A DNA stretch of 64,000 nt from Notospermus geniculatus (GCA_002633025.1 NMRB01002091.1:33794-97793); one strand, 5' to 3'; shown: positions 21,008 through 34,306, counted from the first letter of the stretch. Numbers and translations are program-made. The notes: generated by a model from the letters alone, not told the origin.

Positions 21008-23580
21008 ATGTAATGGAAATGGGCAGAATTTTGAAAGAGACACAAAGCAAAATTCTAGAGAGCAAAATACTAGAATTTTTATGTGATTAAATTTTTCTTG
21101 CTAAAAAAAATCATTGCTCTCCCAAAAATAGGGGGGCGTACGCCCCCCACGCCCCCCCCCCCGGATCCGGCCCTGCACTGTGTGCGGGGACTACAATAAT
21201 GTAACATCGGTACTGCCTGAAGATTTTTTTATGTCGTGATCAATTTATACAAAAAGCGGAGTACACTCTCCATTTGTCGTCATAAATTGATGACGACGTT
21301 TTAACTCTGACTAGTAAACAAAAAGTAATCATTTTAATTGGGCAGGAACAATAAAATCACCAAGAATGAATTGCGTATATGTTTTCAAAATCCACTCGAT
21401 GAGATACGGACTGATGATCTCTTCTGTATTTTAATTTTCGTGATTGCTCGTGATACACTCTTGCTCGTAAACATGAAATACATGTATTCTGAGAATTTCC
21501 ATTCATTTCCAATAAACGCTTTTCTTAATTATTTCTCTGCATTCTGTGGGTCGATTTTAATGAAAATTCATTAGCTGATGGGCATTATCATCCTGAAAAA
21601 TTCAGGTCCTCTGAGCTTAGCTCCCTAACTCGCCCGCACGAGGCCCTGAATAAACCGACAGCATTTCCTAGAGTAACGCCGCAGAGAAAACGTGTGGCCA
21701 ATCACCGCGTCGCAGTCAAAGTAAACCCCGCCTCCTGTAAAGATTTATGCTAATGAATTTTGCTACGCCTGTCTGTTGCTTATGAGGAGAGCGAAAACTC
21801 TCGCTTTGGCCGTAAACAGTAAATGTTGCACTGTTTCATCATTTGAGCTTGAATTAGATGGAATTTCGGGTGAATAATGTCGTATGCTATACATACATGT
21901 ATGGTGCTGTTACTCACTTCAGAAGGCAGCGTATTATGTTGAATGTGAGATGGGGGATGTTTAGCCTACTCATTGCTCCCGTAATGTCCCCATCAGCTGA
22001 TGAAGTTTCATTGAAATCGACCCACACGCACAAAAATAATTCAGAAAAACATTTATTGGGAATGAATGGAAATGATCAGAATATTCCAAAAGATGTTTAT
22101 GAGTAAGAGTGTAAATCAAATTTCACGTTTGACCTTACCATTGATGTTACCCTGCCCTCTGTCATATCCATGAAAAAGACTAACATATTTTTTGTGTCGA
22201 AAATTTAGAAGGCTAGTGCAGGCCTAAATATTGCCTGAGGAATCTCTTATTAAAGTTCTTGGAATGAAACCTCGCTCATTAAAATCTTAAATACAACTTC
22301 ATGTTAACTTATAAAAATCTTGTTTGACCAGTTAAAAACTGGATGCGACTGGGCAACCATTTTATTGTTTTTTAACTGCCATACTTTGTAATTTTCGTGA
22401 TACGGTCAGCATAAATATTTGCACTAGGAGATGCTAGGCAACGGGTTCTGTTGATATTCTGTATCGTTATTAAAACTCGCATTCATGCTCCTTCATGCGT
22501 GTGCAAATTTATCTATGAATATCGTCTGGTCAAGGCAATAAATTTACCGATGTAGACAAACATTTTAAACGTTTTCATTTGCTACATGTAATCATTTGCT
22601 AACCATTGTTAGAACAGTATTTTGGGGCAGACGTGAAATACAAGAAATCAATATTGCTGGCCCAATATTGCTAATCCCAAGAGATGGCTCTTGATTGGCT
22701 AGGATGTTTTTTAGGAAATGAAATGGTCCATGCACCATGTGCTCACCTGGGTGAATGTATCAGAAGAACAAATGACAAATGTTAATGAAATGTTCCAAGG
22801 CAAGCATTCAGTTTCTCGGTAATATGATATGGATATGGTCAAAACATTCCCGTTTGAGTAATTTATGACATATATGGGTACCTAGATACATGATCACACC
22901 AAATCAGAAGACGCCAGAGCAAATAGCCATGAAATGTGTCACCAAATGGCAAAGTTTTAAAGCCAGACACTATAGACAGATGGGTTATAATCGACGAGCC
23001 TAGTCTCGGTCACCCAGCCGCTGTTTCGAATCTGGGGAACCGTAGCGGTACTGTGTGGCTGGGTGCGCAAGACTACACACAGCATTGGGGATTCCCCAAG
23101 GGGATTCCCAAAACCTCGATGCAGGATAATGCTATAATATGTGGTTCTATGGTTCTATACACTACGCACGCCTGTAGATGAGGTTGCACTATTATTTCGG
23201 CCGAACTGGAGAGTGAGTAGCGGTGCATAGTGTGCGGCTTTAAACTATGACCTCTGTGACCTTGAAAAGTAGGTCAAATAAAAAAAAACGTTACATATGT
23301 TAGGTACACTCATTGATGCATCGATGATGAAGATGGTGGCCAAGATGACTTGACCTGGTGGCCAAGCCAAGAATCGAATCGGACCGAAAACTTGGTGTCA
23401 GGTCATATGACCAAGGGGTGCCAAGTTTCAGATCAAGAGCCCCAGCTGTTACGAAACTTGCCCGGCTGATGGACAGCGATGACGGACGCTGTACCATCGT
23501 AGAGCTCACCCCGGTGAGCTAAAAACTCAATACATGTATACACAAAATGAATCTGATTGCTGTACATGTACCTTACAACA
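21008..23580. other. Intergenic stretch without a recognised gene, upstream of DEG/ENaC locus 1
   Basis: I see nothing coding. The end (from about 22720) repeats sequence seen at 18540-19040. Any promoter of locus 1 should lie here, but no clear core element was identified. Confidence 0.45.
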
Positions 23581-23598
23581 TTGATGCAGTATTTGCAG

Positions 23599-26500
23599 AT
23601 GGGCGGCAAGCCTTCAGATACCATGTCGGAGGAGAAGAAAGATGATAACATGGAGTCTTCTCCCTCATCAGTTGGCAACGTCTGGCACGACTTCAGCCAG
23701 GATACCACCTTTCATGGAGTCCGGTTTGTTACTATGCATCGAGCAGGCCCTCTCAGAAGGTACAGTGCAATCTCGCTATAACGAACCCCGTTTTAACGAC
23801 ATGGGAGTGACATGGGCCTTCAGTCGACCCGCAAAGGTCCTTTTCTACGGCAGATTTATTTTGCGCGCGGCAAAATAATAGGCGATCGGGGCCCTCGACG
23901 AGGCTTCTCGAGTTCCTGATTTGAGAACTCGGACACCTCGCACAAAATTGCGTTTATCGAGAAGACCGTTGAAATTCAACCACATAAACCATACATTAGT
24001 ATTTAGCTAAGACATTGAGCTTTCCATTAGTGTAATTTATTTTGGCATCAAGCAAGAGAAATAAGAAATTTCGTCCTACGCACAGAATTGGAGGTCATTT
24101 GGAGTAGAGCGTTGTTAAAAACATCGCCATAACTCCATAAATATTAGCCTGCATAAAACCAGCAAAACTGAATAGACGAAGAAACTATCAATCTCCAATC
24201 TGTATTAATTTCATACTTCGGCATGGTATTCCAAGTTTTTGTACGCAGTTTGAACAGCAGTAGGTAACGATTCTCGCAGCCATAACCTGGTTCCTTGGAC
24301 GTCGACGTGGCGCTGATTGACGAATCTAGCAGTCAGCGCCACCGTCGGAGCCCACAGAACCAGGTTAGACAATATGGATAAAGGGAAGGAGATTTCTTGA
24401 AAATGTGGTTGTATTTCGGGGTGATTTTCAACCCCTCAGACATGCTTGCATAAAACCACGCTTTGCATGTGGATTCTTCTATGTTATAACAACCCGAATG
24501 ACCTAAGCAGAAGTTTCAAAATACTATTCCAAGAAAGCACTTTGAAGACCGCCTGTTTTCGAAAACACAAGGTTACCTTTCGATCGATAACTCGGCCAAA
24601 ACTGAACCGATTTCGATGAAATTTTCGGCAACTTTCGTAGAGAAACATCCATCAACATGTAAACATCACGCCACCTTCAAACGTCTGACTAATCGTGCGT
24701 AATTAGTGATTGTTTTATAGCGTCTGCTACGCCTACGTCACTGCCTCGCTTTCGTTCAGTGATTTAGCAGTTAGTACCGCCAAATACCGCGGCTGACACG
24801 TCGTGGCGCTGTTCATACCTTTGCGTGTCGATTGCCTTGATCATACACCCGCGGTTTGTTGCACAATCGACAAGGCTTGTTTGCCACTAACAGGCCGTCG
24901 TTTTTTCATTGTGATCATGGCACTCCCTACAGAACGGGTTTTGCCAGACAGGGTCACGAATTATTATTTTTTCAACGTTGTGAACTGCATGTCGAAGGCT
25001 GCCTGTAGTAAGAGTTTGTCTTATTTCTTGTTCACAGAATGTTATGGGCGGTCGCCATCTGCGCTGCCAGCGTTTATCTCATCTACCAAATACAGCAGCG
25101 ATTCACTTACTTCGCGAAGGAGCCCATCATTGTCTCCGTTGCCATCAGATTCAACGACACTTTAAAATTTCCGTCTATAGCAATCTGTAATCAAAACCAG
25201 TTCAGGTAAGTCGCAAAATCTATCTCCACAACACAATTGGGAACACGAAGAAATGTTGAAAGAAAGCAAAAGTAAGTTAAAGGGAGACATGCAAAAAATA
25301 TTGCCCGGCGGGCACAAGTTGTCCGAGTTGTAGCGCCGTCTGTTAATACACGGTGACACTACGCTATATATCACAGGCGCCTGTAGAGCTATCAGTGAGT
25401 TTCGAACACTTTTCTAACCAAACGTATCTAAAAAACACAACACGTATCTAAAAACACACCAAGTAGAAACGTGTTCTAAGCTCACTAATAGCTCTAAAGG
25501 GGCCTGTGAAATAGCGTAGTGTCACCGTGTATTAACAGACGGCGCTACAACTCAGACAACTGGTGCCCGCCGGGCAATACTTTTCGCATGTCTCCCTTTA
25601 ATGAGCAGAAGCAATGGTAAGTCTGATTATTTCAGATTCACTGCAGCGGTTGACACTAAATCGCATGCATACTTGGAGAAGATATTCAAGGGTCACACAG
25701 GAACACCTAATATCACACTCGAACAACTCAAAAACACGAACCCGAAGGAAGCAGGCAATGAATCTGGAATCATAACCGAGTCAAGAGAAAACCTCGACAA
25801 ATTTCTTAATCAAACGTGGGACGGGTTACAGAGAAAGCTCGGTCACAGAGCGGAAGATATGTTTGCAAGGTATCAACGTTATTTTATTTTAAAATAACCT
25901 TCGTATTCCCCAAGGTTCAACTTCCCAACTTTCCAAACGAATTTCTAACGACTTCACAGGGGGTTAAGACACAGGGACTTAAAAAACGTGGTTTTAAAAA
26001 GGGGGGGGGGCATTTCACATACACCCTTCAGTACATAGGCCCTACAAATGACCACACCGCCCAGATTATAACTGCGTATTCAGATGTCCAGAGCAGGCAG
26101 TCTGCCACGTTTTGAAACCTGTACTGGAGTGTGTGTGTAAGGCTGGGTTTACATACTGGTAGAACATGTCGCTGTACGGAAGATACGACAGGGTAGGCCT
26201 ACGCGTAGATAAACGACACGCCAACACGGCAGTTTACATGTAGGCCTTCAGTCGTGTCGTAGTCATTTGACACGGTGCCTCGATTTGGCGCATTATTTCC
26301 ATTCACTTCCATGCATTCGCGATGCAAATAAGAAAACATTGATGAGGAAACATCCTAATGCCCGATTACATACGCAAGATCTTCCAGCGAAGTCAGCGCA
26401 CACATCTGGTTCTCACCAGTCTATCTGTCCTGACGGTCATCTAGCCTGGTTCGAATCCACCACATTTCCCGTTTCTGAGGTGGTGACAGCCTCAGCCAAT

Positions 26501-29500
26501 CATCGGGGCGCGAAGGAAAATCGACGCGCCAATCAAAATCCGTGTTACAAATTCGAGCGTGAAGAGCAAAGAAAGTGTCCAACGGTGGTTTGTTTCGCAA
26601 GTTCTGATTGCTCGGAGGCGGGGTCAAGTAGGGGTTAGGTTCATTAATAATTTATGCATTAACGGAAAAGATGACACGATTCGGACAAGGCTAAAGACGG
26701 AGTTCATACGGAGTCGATAGCCTTGTTTGGACAAGATGGAAAGAACGAGCGTGTTCGTTCTCTTCAAACCGTGTTTATACTCCACTATCAACATGTACGG
26801 TACGTAACCCCATGCGTATAGACGAATGTACAACGGCATACTTGAAAAAAAATCCATTGTCAATTAATTTTGTCAACGTACCGTGTCGAGTAATCGGACT
26901 TCGTGTCGCTCTATGTAAACCAGGTGTGAAAGGAACCCAAGTCCCCCTGGAATCAAAGTCCGGTTCAGCGAGGGATTAGAATATATGGCTAGAGAGACCA
27001 TGACCATTCGAATATAGCATTACAACAACGGGCTATTGTTTGGCGGATCTGCATTCCCAGGACGCTGATTCATGTCACACCTGTCTAGTTTAATCGTTTC
27101 GTATAGATACGCAATCATGCAAAAACAGCATTGGATAGTCAGTCAGTTTAGAGTGGTACATGTAGGGGAGACCAATATTGTTCCGAAACCTGGAAAAAAT
27201 TAAGTCGTGAACGATTTTTTTGTCGTTTTATGCATATGACTGAAAATCCACACACTGAAAATCCCCATAAATCCCTTTTGGGGGAAATGATTGCTTTATT
27301 AGAGTTTGAATTTTTGGGACTGACTTTATCATTGGACAATCGAATACAGACGGAGTCATTTCTGATTACAGGTGTAGGTTTGCCGGCCGTGAATGCACAT
27401 ACAAGGATTTCACCCCGATAATCACCGATCACGGTTTGTGTTACAAATTCCTGGGACTGAACGAGAGTGGAGACGGTTACGAACTCCCTTACGCAGAATC
27501 AGGAGGTAGGGCAATGCCGTACGACAGTCTCACACACGCTCCACACGCTCATAATTTTGATCAAAGTTCCTGCAGGGGGTAGGCCTACGGCTTTCAAACA
27601 CACATCCATCTATTTATTCAGACCGTGTGGAACGGATATTTCACAACAATACCTTAAAATATAAAATAAACAATGGGTCCTTTCTCGTGCAGGGTCGAAG
27701 CAGGGATTGGACCTCCTCCTCAACATCGAAAGTTACGAATATTCACCAGGTGCGCACGCATCCGCAGGGTTCAAATTGGTCTTTTTGGACCCAGAAGATG
27801 TTCCTATGATTGTTTCCAAAGGAGAGGGAATCGGGCCTGGGACGTACACTTTCGTTGCCCTTAAAGCTCTAAAGGTGCGTAGATCAGACGACTACTCCTA
27901 TGTCCTGGTTTGTGTTGACCGGTGTAAGCAAAATCGGCAAATGGAAAATGAATTACTGGAAATTGGGACTTTGAAATGTGAAAGTTATAGATGTGAAAAC
28001 GTTGTAAACGGGCTACATGTACGTTGAAACGAGGTTCGACTGTATTCCCCACACCTCAGTGTTTCCAGACGATAGCCAGATAGAGAAAGTATTCCTTTTA
28101 ATGCCAGGCGACCGAAACAAAAGGGTGCTTTTCACACCAGAAATAAATGGAAATAACGTTAGAAAAAAGAAACTTCGGTCGCACCGCTCACAGCGCCACG
28201 TCATGACGTTAGTTCCTCTGGTTCCCCATTGGAGAACACAGAAGTTTTTCAATCTCCTTTCACAGCGTCTCCAATGCCATGTAATGAAGGGAAACACTGA
28301 GAACACTGTGATATTTACACGTAACTCCAGAACTGCTGAGTTTTGAGTTGGTACATGTATTGACGACTCTCAAAATGATCACAGCCTAGATTCAGTCTAC
28401 CGTAGGCCTTGGTATCAATCTATTTTGCCTACCTGCAGACACAACGTATCACGAGCAAGACGACCAAATGCACTGACGGGAAGAAGTTGAAGTACTTTGA
28501 CTTGTACACAGAGATGGCTTGTCACGAAGACTGCAAGGCGAGAAAATATGTTGCAAGACACGGATGTCGAATGTCTTCTCGGTGGAAAGACGATGGTACG
28601 CTAAGTTGTAGACGACACGGTGGCCCGTAAGAGACGCATATTTCATTTTCGTACAGCCCAGGATATGAATCTTACTAACAATCTTATAATGTTCTTAGTA
28701 TCAATAAAGTATTTAAAGTATCTAAAGTATCTTAGTATTAAAGTATCTTGGCTATTGTATTCCTTAGCAAGATCTTAGTAAGAAAAATTCTTACAAGAAA
28801 AATATTACTAAGATTTTTCTTACAAGAAACAGTGTCGAAGATTTTTCTTAGTCAGATATTGGTAAGAACAATCTTACTAATATTTTTCTTGTAAGAATCT
28901 TATCAGAAAAATCTTACTAAGGTTTTTCTTACTAAGAAATAGCTAAGATACTTACAAATTATAAGATTTAGTAAGATTCATGTCCTGGGATGTACCAATA
29001 TTTAAAAAACTTTCCACAGCGAAGTAATGTTTCCTCCGTAAACACTGCTTTGAGACGCCTCAGTAGCCTGCCCCTCCGTGAGTTGCCTTATTTTAAAGCG
29101 AATTGATATGGGAAAAATTTGATTTAGAAATAGAATTCGAAAGGGGACGAATTTTCGGGAAAAAATGTAAACAAACTTCTCCAGAATGTCAACAAACAAA
29201 TGTTCGCGCATTCTGATTGGCTGAAATTTTGTGTTTACAAACACCAGCCAAATGTAAATAAAATCCGCTATCAATTCGCTTTAATCCACGAAAATCTAGG
29301 TAGCGGCTTCTACATATGCTTTTCAAACCGTATACGGTCTTCTATTGTCCTGTTTTTACCAATATATGCTCTTGTCTTGTTCTACATTTATGATATCTCG
29401 ACATGGCGCTACTGTTTTTTTGCCGACTGTGCATGGGGCAACTACTAAAAGAACTGCAAACTAATTCGTATTTCTTTCCACTGTCATATTCACATTGCAG

Positions 29501-32500
29501 GTACTCCCTTGTGTACAGTTGCCATGACCTTAAAATCTGAACAAAGTACAGGTAATGATGTAAATTCATTTCATTTTTAAAATATTTTTATTATGACTGG
29601 AGCGCTCTTTCATTACCCACGGCCGAAGCAGCACTAAAAATACTCTGCTTCGTCAAAATGACAAACTTAGGTTCGTTTTCCATTTATGACGAATTCGACG
29701 ATTTATGAACCCAAGTTCGTCATTTTGACGAAGCAGAGTTTTTCGGTGCGAGTCATTAGCGCCCCAGGAAAGCAAATATCGTTGATACATGTATACACCT
29801 AAGGCCCTTTTCCACGACAGTGGATTCCGCCGCAGTTTGCATGTAGCAGAGCGGTTTTCACAGGCATGAGGAAAATTAACACGCCATGTACTGTTAAAGG
29901 GAGACATGCGAAAATATTGCCCAGCGGGCACAAGTTGTCTGAGTTGTAGCGCCGTCTGTTAATACACGGTGACACTACGCTATATCACAGGCGCCTGTAG
30001 AGCTATCAGTGGGTTTCGAACACATTTCTAACCAAACGTATCTAAAAAACACAACACGTATCTAAAAACACAGCACGAGCTCATAAATTCGTGAGCTCGG
30101 GGTGTGTTTTTTACAAACTAGTGTTTTTTGGTTAGATACGTGTTCTAAGCTCACTAATAGCTCTACCATGTCTACAGGGGCCTGTGATATAGCGTAGTGT
30201 CACCGTGTATTAACAGACGGCGCTACAACTCAGACAACTTGTGCCCGCCGGGCAATATTTTTCGCCTGTACCTCCCTTTAAACCATCGAAGGATTATCCA
30301 AAACCCTGTGAAAACCGCGCCGATCGCCGGAATCCGCTGTAATGGAAACTGTGCTTAAGACAATGACCAGGGCCCGGTTGCACGAAAATCACGACAGCGC
30401 TATCTTGGTGTTAGCGCTATCTTCATGTTAGATGACGTAAAAATCCATTGTTCTTTTACGTCATTTAACATCAAGTTAGCGCTAACACCAAGATAGCGCT
30501 GTCGTGAGTTTCGTGCAACCCAGCCCAGGTTTCAAAATTTGAAGAAAAAAATGGAAAATTAGAGATGCATATTAAAAATTAAATGCAAATAATGCAAAAT
30601 TTAATGTGCAGGAGGTGCAGATTTCATATTTTAGGCTACAGGGCTGGATTGCACAAAACTCATGTTAGCGCTAACATGACGTTAGCGCTAACATCATGTT
30701 AAATGACGTAAAATGACAATGGATTTTGACGTCATCTAACACAAAAGTTAGCGCTAACACGATGTTAGCGCTAACATGAGTTTTGTGCAACCGGCCCCTG
30801 GGCGCATAAGAGCATCAAGCTAAGTAAATCTGAATCGGCGATGTGTTAACATGATATTTTATATTCAATGTTGAGATATTCTTGTATTCTCGCAGTATTG
30901 CAATTGTTCGTGCGACGTATTCTTTTTCGGAAAAGATTGATTTTCGGTGATTTCTTGTAGACCCGAATTTCCTGTAGAGGCCGCCTGCTAGCGGTCCTAA
31001 AACGTCACAAAATTTTACGTCAGAGACGTACATGTATAAAGCCATGGCGTCTACGTCATGGATAAAGTCACGTGGCGTACACTAAAGCTGCGTTCACACT
31101 ACGGTCTTAAACCGGTTTGAAACCGACTTGAAAGCGACATAACGCCTTAAAGCGTATTAGCCGTTCAGACTACATTTGCCTTATAACGGTTTCAAACCGC
31201 TCTAGCGAAACCACTTCGCGAAGTGGTCTCACACCGCTTTCATATCGCTTTCGCTGTGACGGTTGAGCCGCAACTTGTGTCTGAACGCCTTAAAGCGCAA
31301 TAACCATATCGATACAGCCACGCACATGCGCAGTATGCCCCGATATTGCAGTGTTTACAGTCACGCACAGGTGGCGTAGTTTATAACGCATTGACATCGG
31401 TTGTGTCTGAACGGCCCAAAGCGGTATGAAAACGCTTTCATTTTGCTAGTGAGAACGGACGCATATTATGAAACCGTTTTCCGGGAACCGTTTTGGGGAA
31501 AACGGTGTGAAGTCGCTCTCAATGTGAACACAGCTTTACTTGTTCTCTGTGACGTCAAATTTCGTGACGTCCTAAGACCGCTAACTGGTGGTGGCCTCCC
31601 ATTTTTGTATTCCTTTCACTTTGGCAGGAAACAAAAGCGAAGTCATTGAAGAAAAACCACATTCACGTGATGACACAGACTGTGTCGCTTGCGATCCGCC
31701 ATGCATGTCGACCAATTACGACACCAGCTTCTCATTCCTGAAAACAGCGACAACCGACATAGACAAACTTGATAAAAGCTTCCTAGAGAAAGTTATGCGA
31801 GCCAACGAAAAAGCACACGACTATCGTATCAACACCCATAAAGATCGTTATCAAAAGTTCCAAGATCCAATCAAAGATCTTCGAGATGTTCTCTTCAATA
31901 AAACAAGGCGTCTTTTTGGTGAGCAGTTTGAAATCAACATGAAGAAGCTGAAATCGGAATTCGAAAAGAGCACAAACGATTGCATCGGCGCCCTCAACAA
32001 AACAGTAGCCTATTTCCGTAACTTGCAAACGTATTACGACGATTCCTTTTATCTGCCAACTCAGCAATGGTTTCCCGATGTGACCATCGGTTACCCGTCA
32101 TTGATACAGAGCATAGAAAGAGCCCTGTCTGATACCACCGCGGCAAGTTTCAAGGAAAACGTGAAAATCCAGATTCAACAGGAAATAGATTTTCTTGAAT
32201 ACTCGAAAGGACGTTTGAAATATGTGTTTGAGAAGTATGAAAAGTTTACTCCACCTGTGCCAGATACCAACAGAACCAACCTGACCAGCTCGCTGAACTC
32301 ATATGACGGATTATTCATGGTCGGACCACTGAAAGATGTGGCAGCCAAAAAGGATGATATGATACAGGTATATTCCAACCCCGTCAGCTTCATTATCGAC
32401 AACCTGAAAAAATTACGTACTTTGATAGATTCATCAGATGCAGATCAGAAAGCGGCGTTTACGAGATACAAGGAACTGTTTTTGGCGGATATGGTGGACG

Positions 32501-34231
32501 TCGGGATAATCCGCACACAACTGATGAAGGGCACATTCATGATGCCATCCGCTAAAACTCAAATGTGGAAAGAGAATTTAAGGAATTTGGTATCAGACGC
32601 AATTTCAATGTCGACAAACATCAAGTATAATGATATGCCCAGCAGATACATGTCAAATCAATCGACCAAACTTTGGGAATGGCTGAGAAGACTTAAAACG
32701 GAAGGATTCCTGGACATCAGTGCATATGCGAAGAGTCTGCAGGTTGCTGAGGCCTATGAAGAGGAAAACAAATTCCTGCCTGTTGTAATAAGTATTAGCG
32801 AGTACCTTTCTGATACTTTTGTGCGGTTTACTCGACTCGAGGCGAACTACAGGTCTTTCGCATCGACAGTAAAATCAGCGAGCGAAGAGGAGGCGAAAAA
32901 ACTTCAAGAGGGACGGAATGACGCATCGGTGGACCTGCCGAAAATATTTGGCTTAAGTACGTGCAACAAATTTTCAGAACAGGGAGACTTAAGCGAAAAA
33001 ATCGCCGATATTCGGCAGAATATCAAAGACGTTAAGAAGAAGGTCGTTCCGAAATTTGAGATGGTGAAAACTTTATTAGAAAAGGTTATGGAACAGCTGA
33101 AAGCATCCCCAACATTCTACAGGTAAGCTTATTCCTTATGGTGTCGGTTTGTATGAACTTTAACTTGTATGAACTTTAATTTGCGAAATTCTAGAACTTG
33201 ACTTCCTTATAAGAATATATTATCAAAGATTACTTTTCGACATGTATTTTATGTCATTTCTACTTAATCACTGCGTGCACATTATCTCACTTGTTCAATT
33301 CATGTTCACTTTTTATCCCACCTTTGTCCACACTCGTAGCGTTTGGTCAACATCGATATCACTTCCCACTTAAAAGCAAGCAGGCTTGGTGTCGGAATTC
33401 CCGATATGATACACCGGTGCATCATGCAGATGTGGTATGTTGCTCATGGCTAAGGAAGTAAATGTAAGAAATAAAAGTGGAAAATAAGAAGTGGGAAATT
33501 TTGGAATTTTGCGCGAATTTTTCAATTTTTCAAATTGGGAGAAATTTTTCGCATTTTGAGAAATATCGCCCGAAAAATCAGACAAAATGTCATGTCATTT
33601 TAAGAAAATTTCTCAAAATGGGGAAAAATTTCTCCCAATTTGAGAAATTCCAAAATTTCCAACTTATTATTTTCCACTTTTATTTCTACTCCCTTGGCTG
33701 GCTAGCACTGACTTCAGTCTTTTTTTCAGCTATAATTTTGCCGAGGTTGACATATTTTTTGATACGTTGTCCTTTGAAACAGTAAAGGAGACCCTTGCCT
33801 ATGACGTAGTCGCCTTACTGAGTAAGTACATGTTCGTGTGAATGCAGGCTGTCAAATATCGGGACAGGACCTGATCTGTCTGGTCCAGTTGGCCCGTCTT
33901 TATTCCTCTTCTCTAGCCGCTTGCCGATGGTGGCTTGCCTCATATTAGTAAAAGGCCTTTCCTTTCACCGTTGTATGAAGGACCTTTACGAGGCCCTGGT
34001 TTGGCCGTAACGAGTATCAAATCCGTTGGCCTCTAATCCAAGATTTGCCTTGAATATCAGTGAATACGCATTCACATTTAATTTTCAGGTGATATTGGCG
34101 GTTCCATGGGACTCCTGATTGGCGGAAGCTGTTTGACTGTTTGCGAATTGGTGGACACAATTGCTTTCACTGTGGGCTTGTGTTTGGCAAAAAGGAGGAA
34201 GACGGATGTTTCAAAGGAAAAGGGGAGATAG
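23599..34231 (+). CDS. DEG/ENaC (ASIC-like) sodium channel with giant extracellular insertion, locus 1
   Basis: Ten exons join in frame to 938 codons plus stop: 23599-23759, 25038-25205, 25636-25869, 27372-27505, 27693-27874, 28439-28595, 29501-29551, 31628-33122, 33730-33821 and 34089-34231. Family marks, in order: the His-Gly gating motif (FHGVRF, residues 39-40), TM1 (about 55-75), FPSIAICNQNQFR after TM1, RCRFAGREC, GLCYKF, PGTYTF, CTDGKKLKYF, ACHEDC, and C-x2-C-x3-C at 381-388. An insertion follows, then NFAEVDIFFDTLSFETV and GDIGGSMGLLIGGS (TM2 and selectivity filter GGS at 903-905). ASIC proteins are usually 510-560 residues, so this one is far longer. The product should be a trimeric plasma-membrane cation channel; the ligand is unknown. 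The start could also be the ATG at 23584. A poly(A) signal lies at 34301. The exon joins are inferred from splice sites and frame. Confidence 0.88.
25281..25597. mobile_element. TTAA-flanked fold-back element, copy B
   Basis: Same ends and TTAA flanks as copy A, with an internal deletion. It lies in intron 2 of DEG/ENaC locus 1, just upstream of exon 3. Confidence 0.65.
28657..28989. mobile_element. Fold-back element with internal ATCTTACTAAG-type repeats
   Basis: Inverted ends cccaggatatgaatcttact / agtaagattcatgtcctggg. The interior is made of repeated aagaaaaatcttactaag in both orientations. It lies after exon 6 of DEG/ENaC locus 1. Confidence 0.6.
29609..29757. mobile_element. Palindromic MITE
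   Basis: Inverted repeats actctgcttcgtcaaaatga / tcattttgacgaagcagagt around a tttatgacgaattcg centre. A partial copy lies near 44275-44330. Confidence 0.5.
29898..30277. mobile_element. TTAA-flanked fold-back element, copy C
   Basis: Same family, flanked by TTAA, in the intron between exons 7 and 8 of DEG/ENaC locus 1. Confidence 0.65.
30370..30526. mobile_element. Fold-back element with AGCGCT core repeats
   Basis: Ends gggcccggttgcacgaaaat / inverse near 30526. Inside are repeated gatagcgctatc- and gttagcgctaac-like units and a tgacgtaaaa / ttttacgtca pair. Confidence 0.55.
30641..30798. mobile_element. Fold-back element with GTTAGCGCTAAC repeats
   Basis: Ends gggctggattgcacaaaact / agttttgtgcaaccggccc. 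It contains four copies of the perfect 12-base palindrome gttagcgctaac plus one partial copy. Sister of 30370-30526. Confidence 0.6.
31084..31538. mobile_element. Fold-back element (AAAGCTGCGTTCACAC ends)
   Basis: About 455 bp, with inverted ends aaagctgcgttcacac / gtgtgaa(c)acagcttt and inverted inner blocks of cgctttaagg and aaaccggttt type. Lies just upstream of the giant exon of locus 1. Confidence 0.5.
31628..33122 (+). CDS. Giant insertion exon (exon 8) of DEG/ENaC locus 1
   Basis: A 1495-nt exon, phase 1 to phase 2, open throughout. The first 26 residues finish a normal DEG/ENaC domain (CVACDPPC), and the exon ends SPTFYR just before the pre-TM2 strand. Between them lie about 450 residues where ASICs have about 35-40. 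The insert is rich in Lys, Glu, Asp, Leu and Ser with heptad-like helical stretches, several N-glycosylation sequons (NKT, NRT, NQS) and few cysteines. By position it would enlarge the knuckle/upper palm region. I recognise no domain in it. Confidence 0.85.
33452..33703. mobile_element. Fold-back element (AGTAAGAAATAAAAGTGGAAAATAAG family), copy 1
   Basis: Inverted ends around aaataaaagtggaaaataag. The empty site is seen at 46600-46630 and in the right arm (catggctggcgagcac). Copies are at 42338-42548 and 43781-44040. In intron 8 of locus 1. Confidence 0.6.
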
Positions 34232-34300
34232 AGGGACGTAACTGCATTGGACTTTTGCACAGCTATAAAGGGACTTTCTCATATGCGAATGGAGAATCAA

Positions 34301-34306
34301 AATAAA
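34301..34306 (+). promoter_or_regulatory. Poly(A) signal of DEG/ENaC locus 1
   Basis: A canonical AATAAA lies about 70 bases after the stop at 34231. The same arrangement recurs in locus 2 and in the inverted arm. Confidence 0.6.

Noticed and set aside
24803-25165. 120-codon open frame overlapping DEG/ENaC exon 2
   Set aside because: It reads exon 2 in the wrong frame. The other frame gives the TM1 and FPSIAICNQNQFR family motif with correct splice phases.
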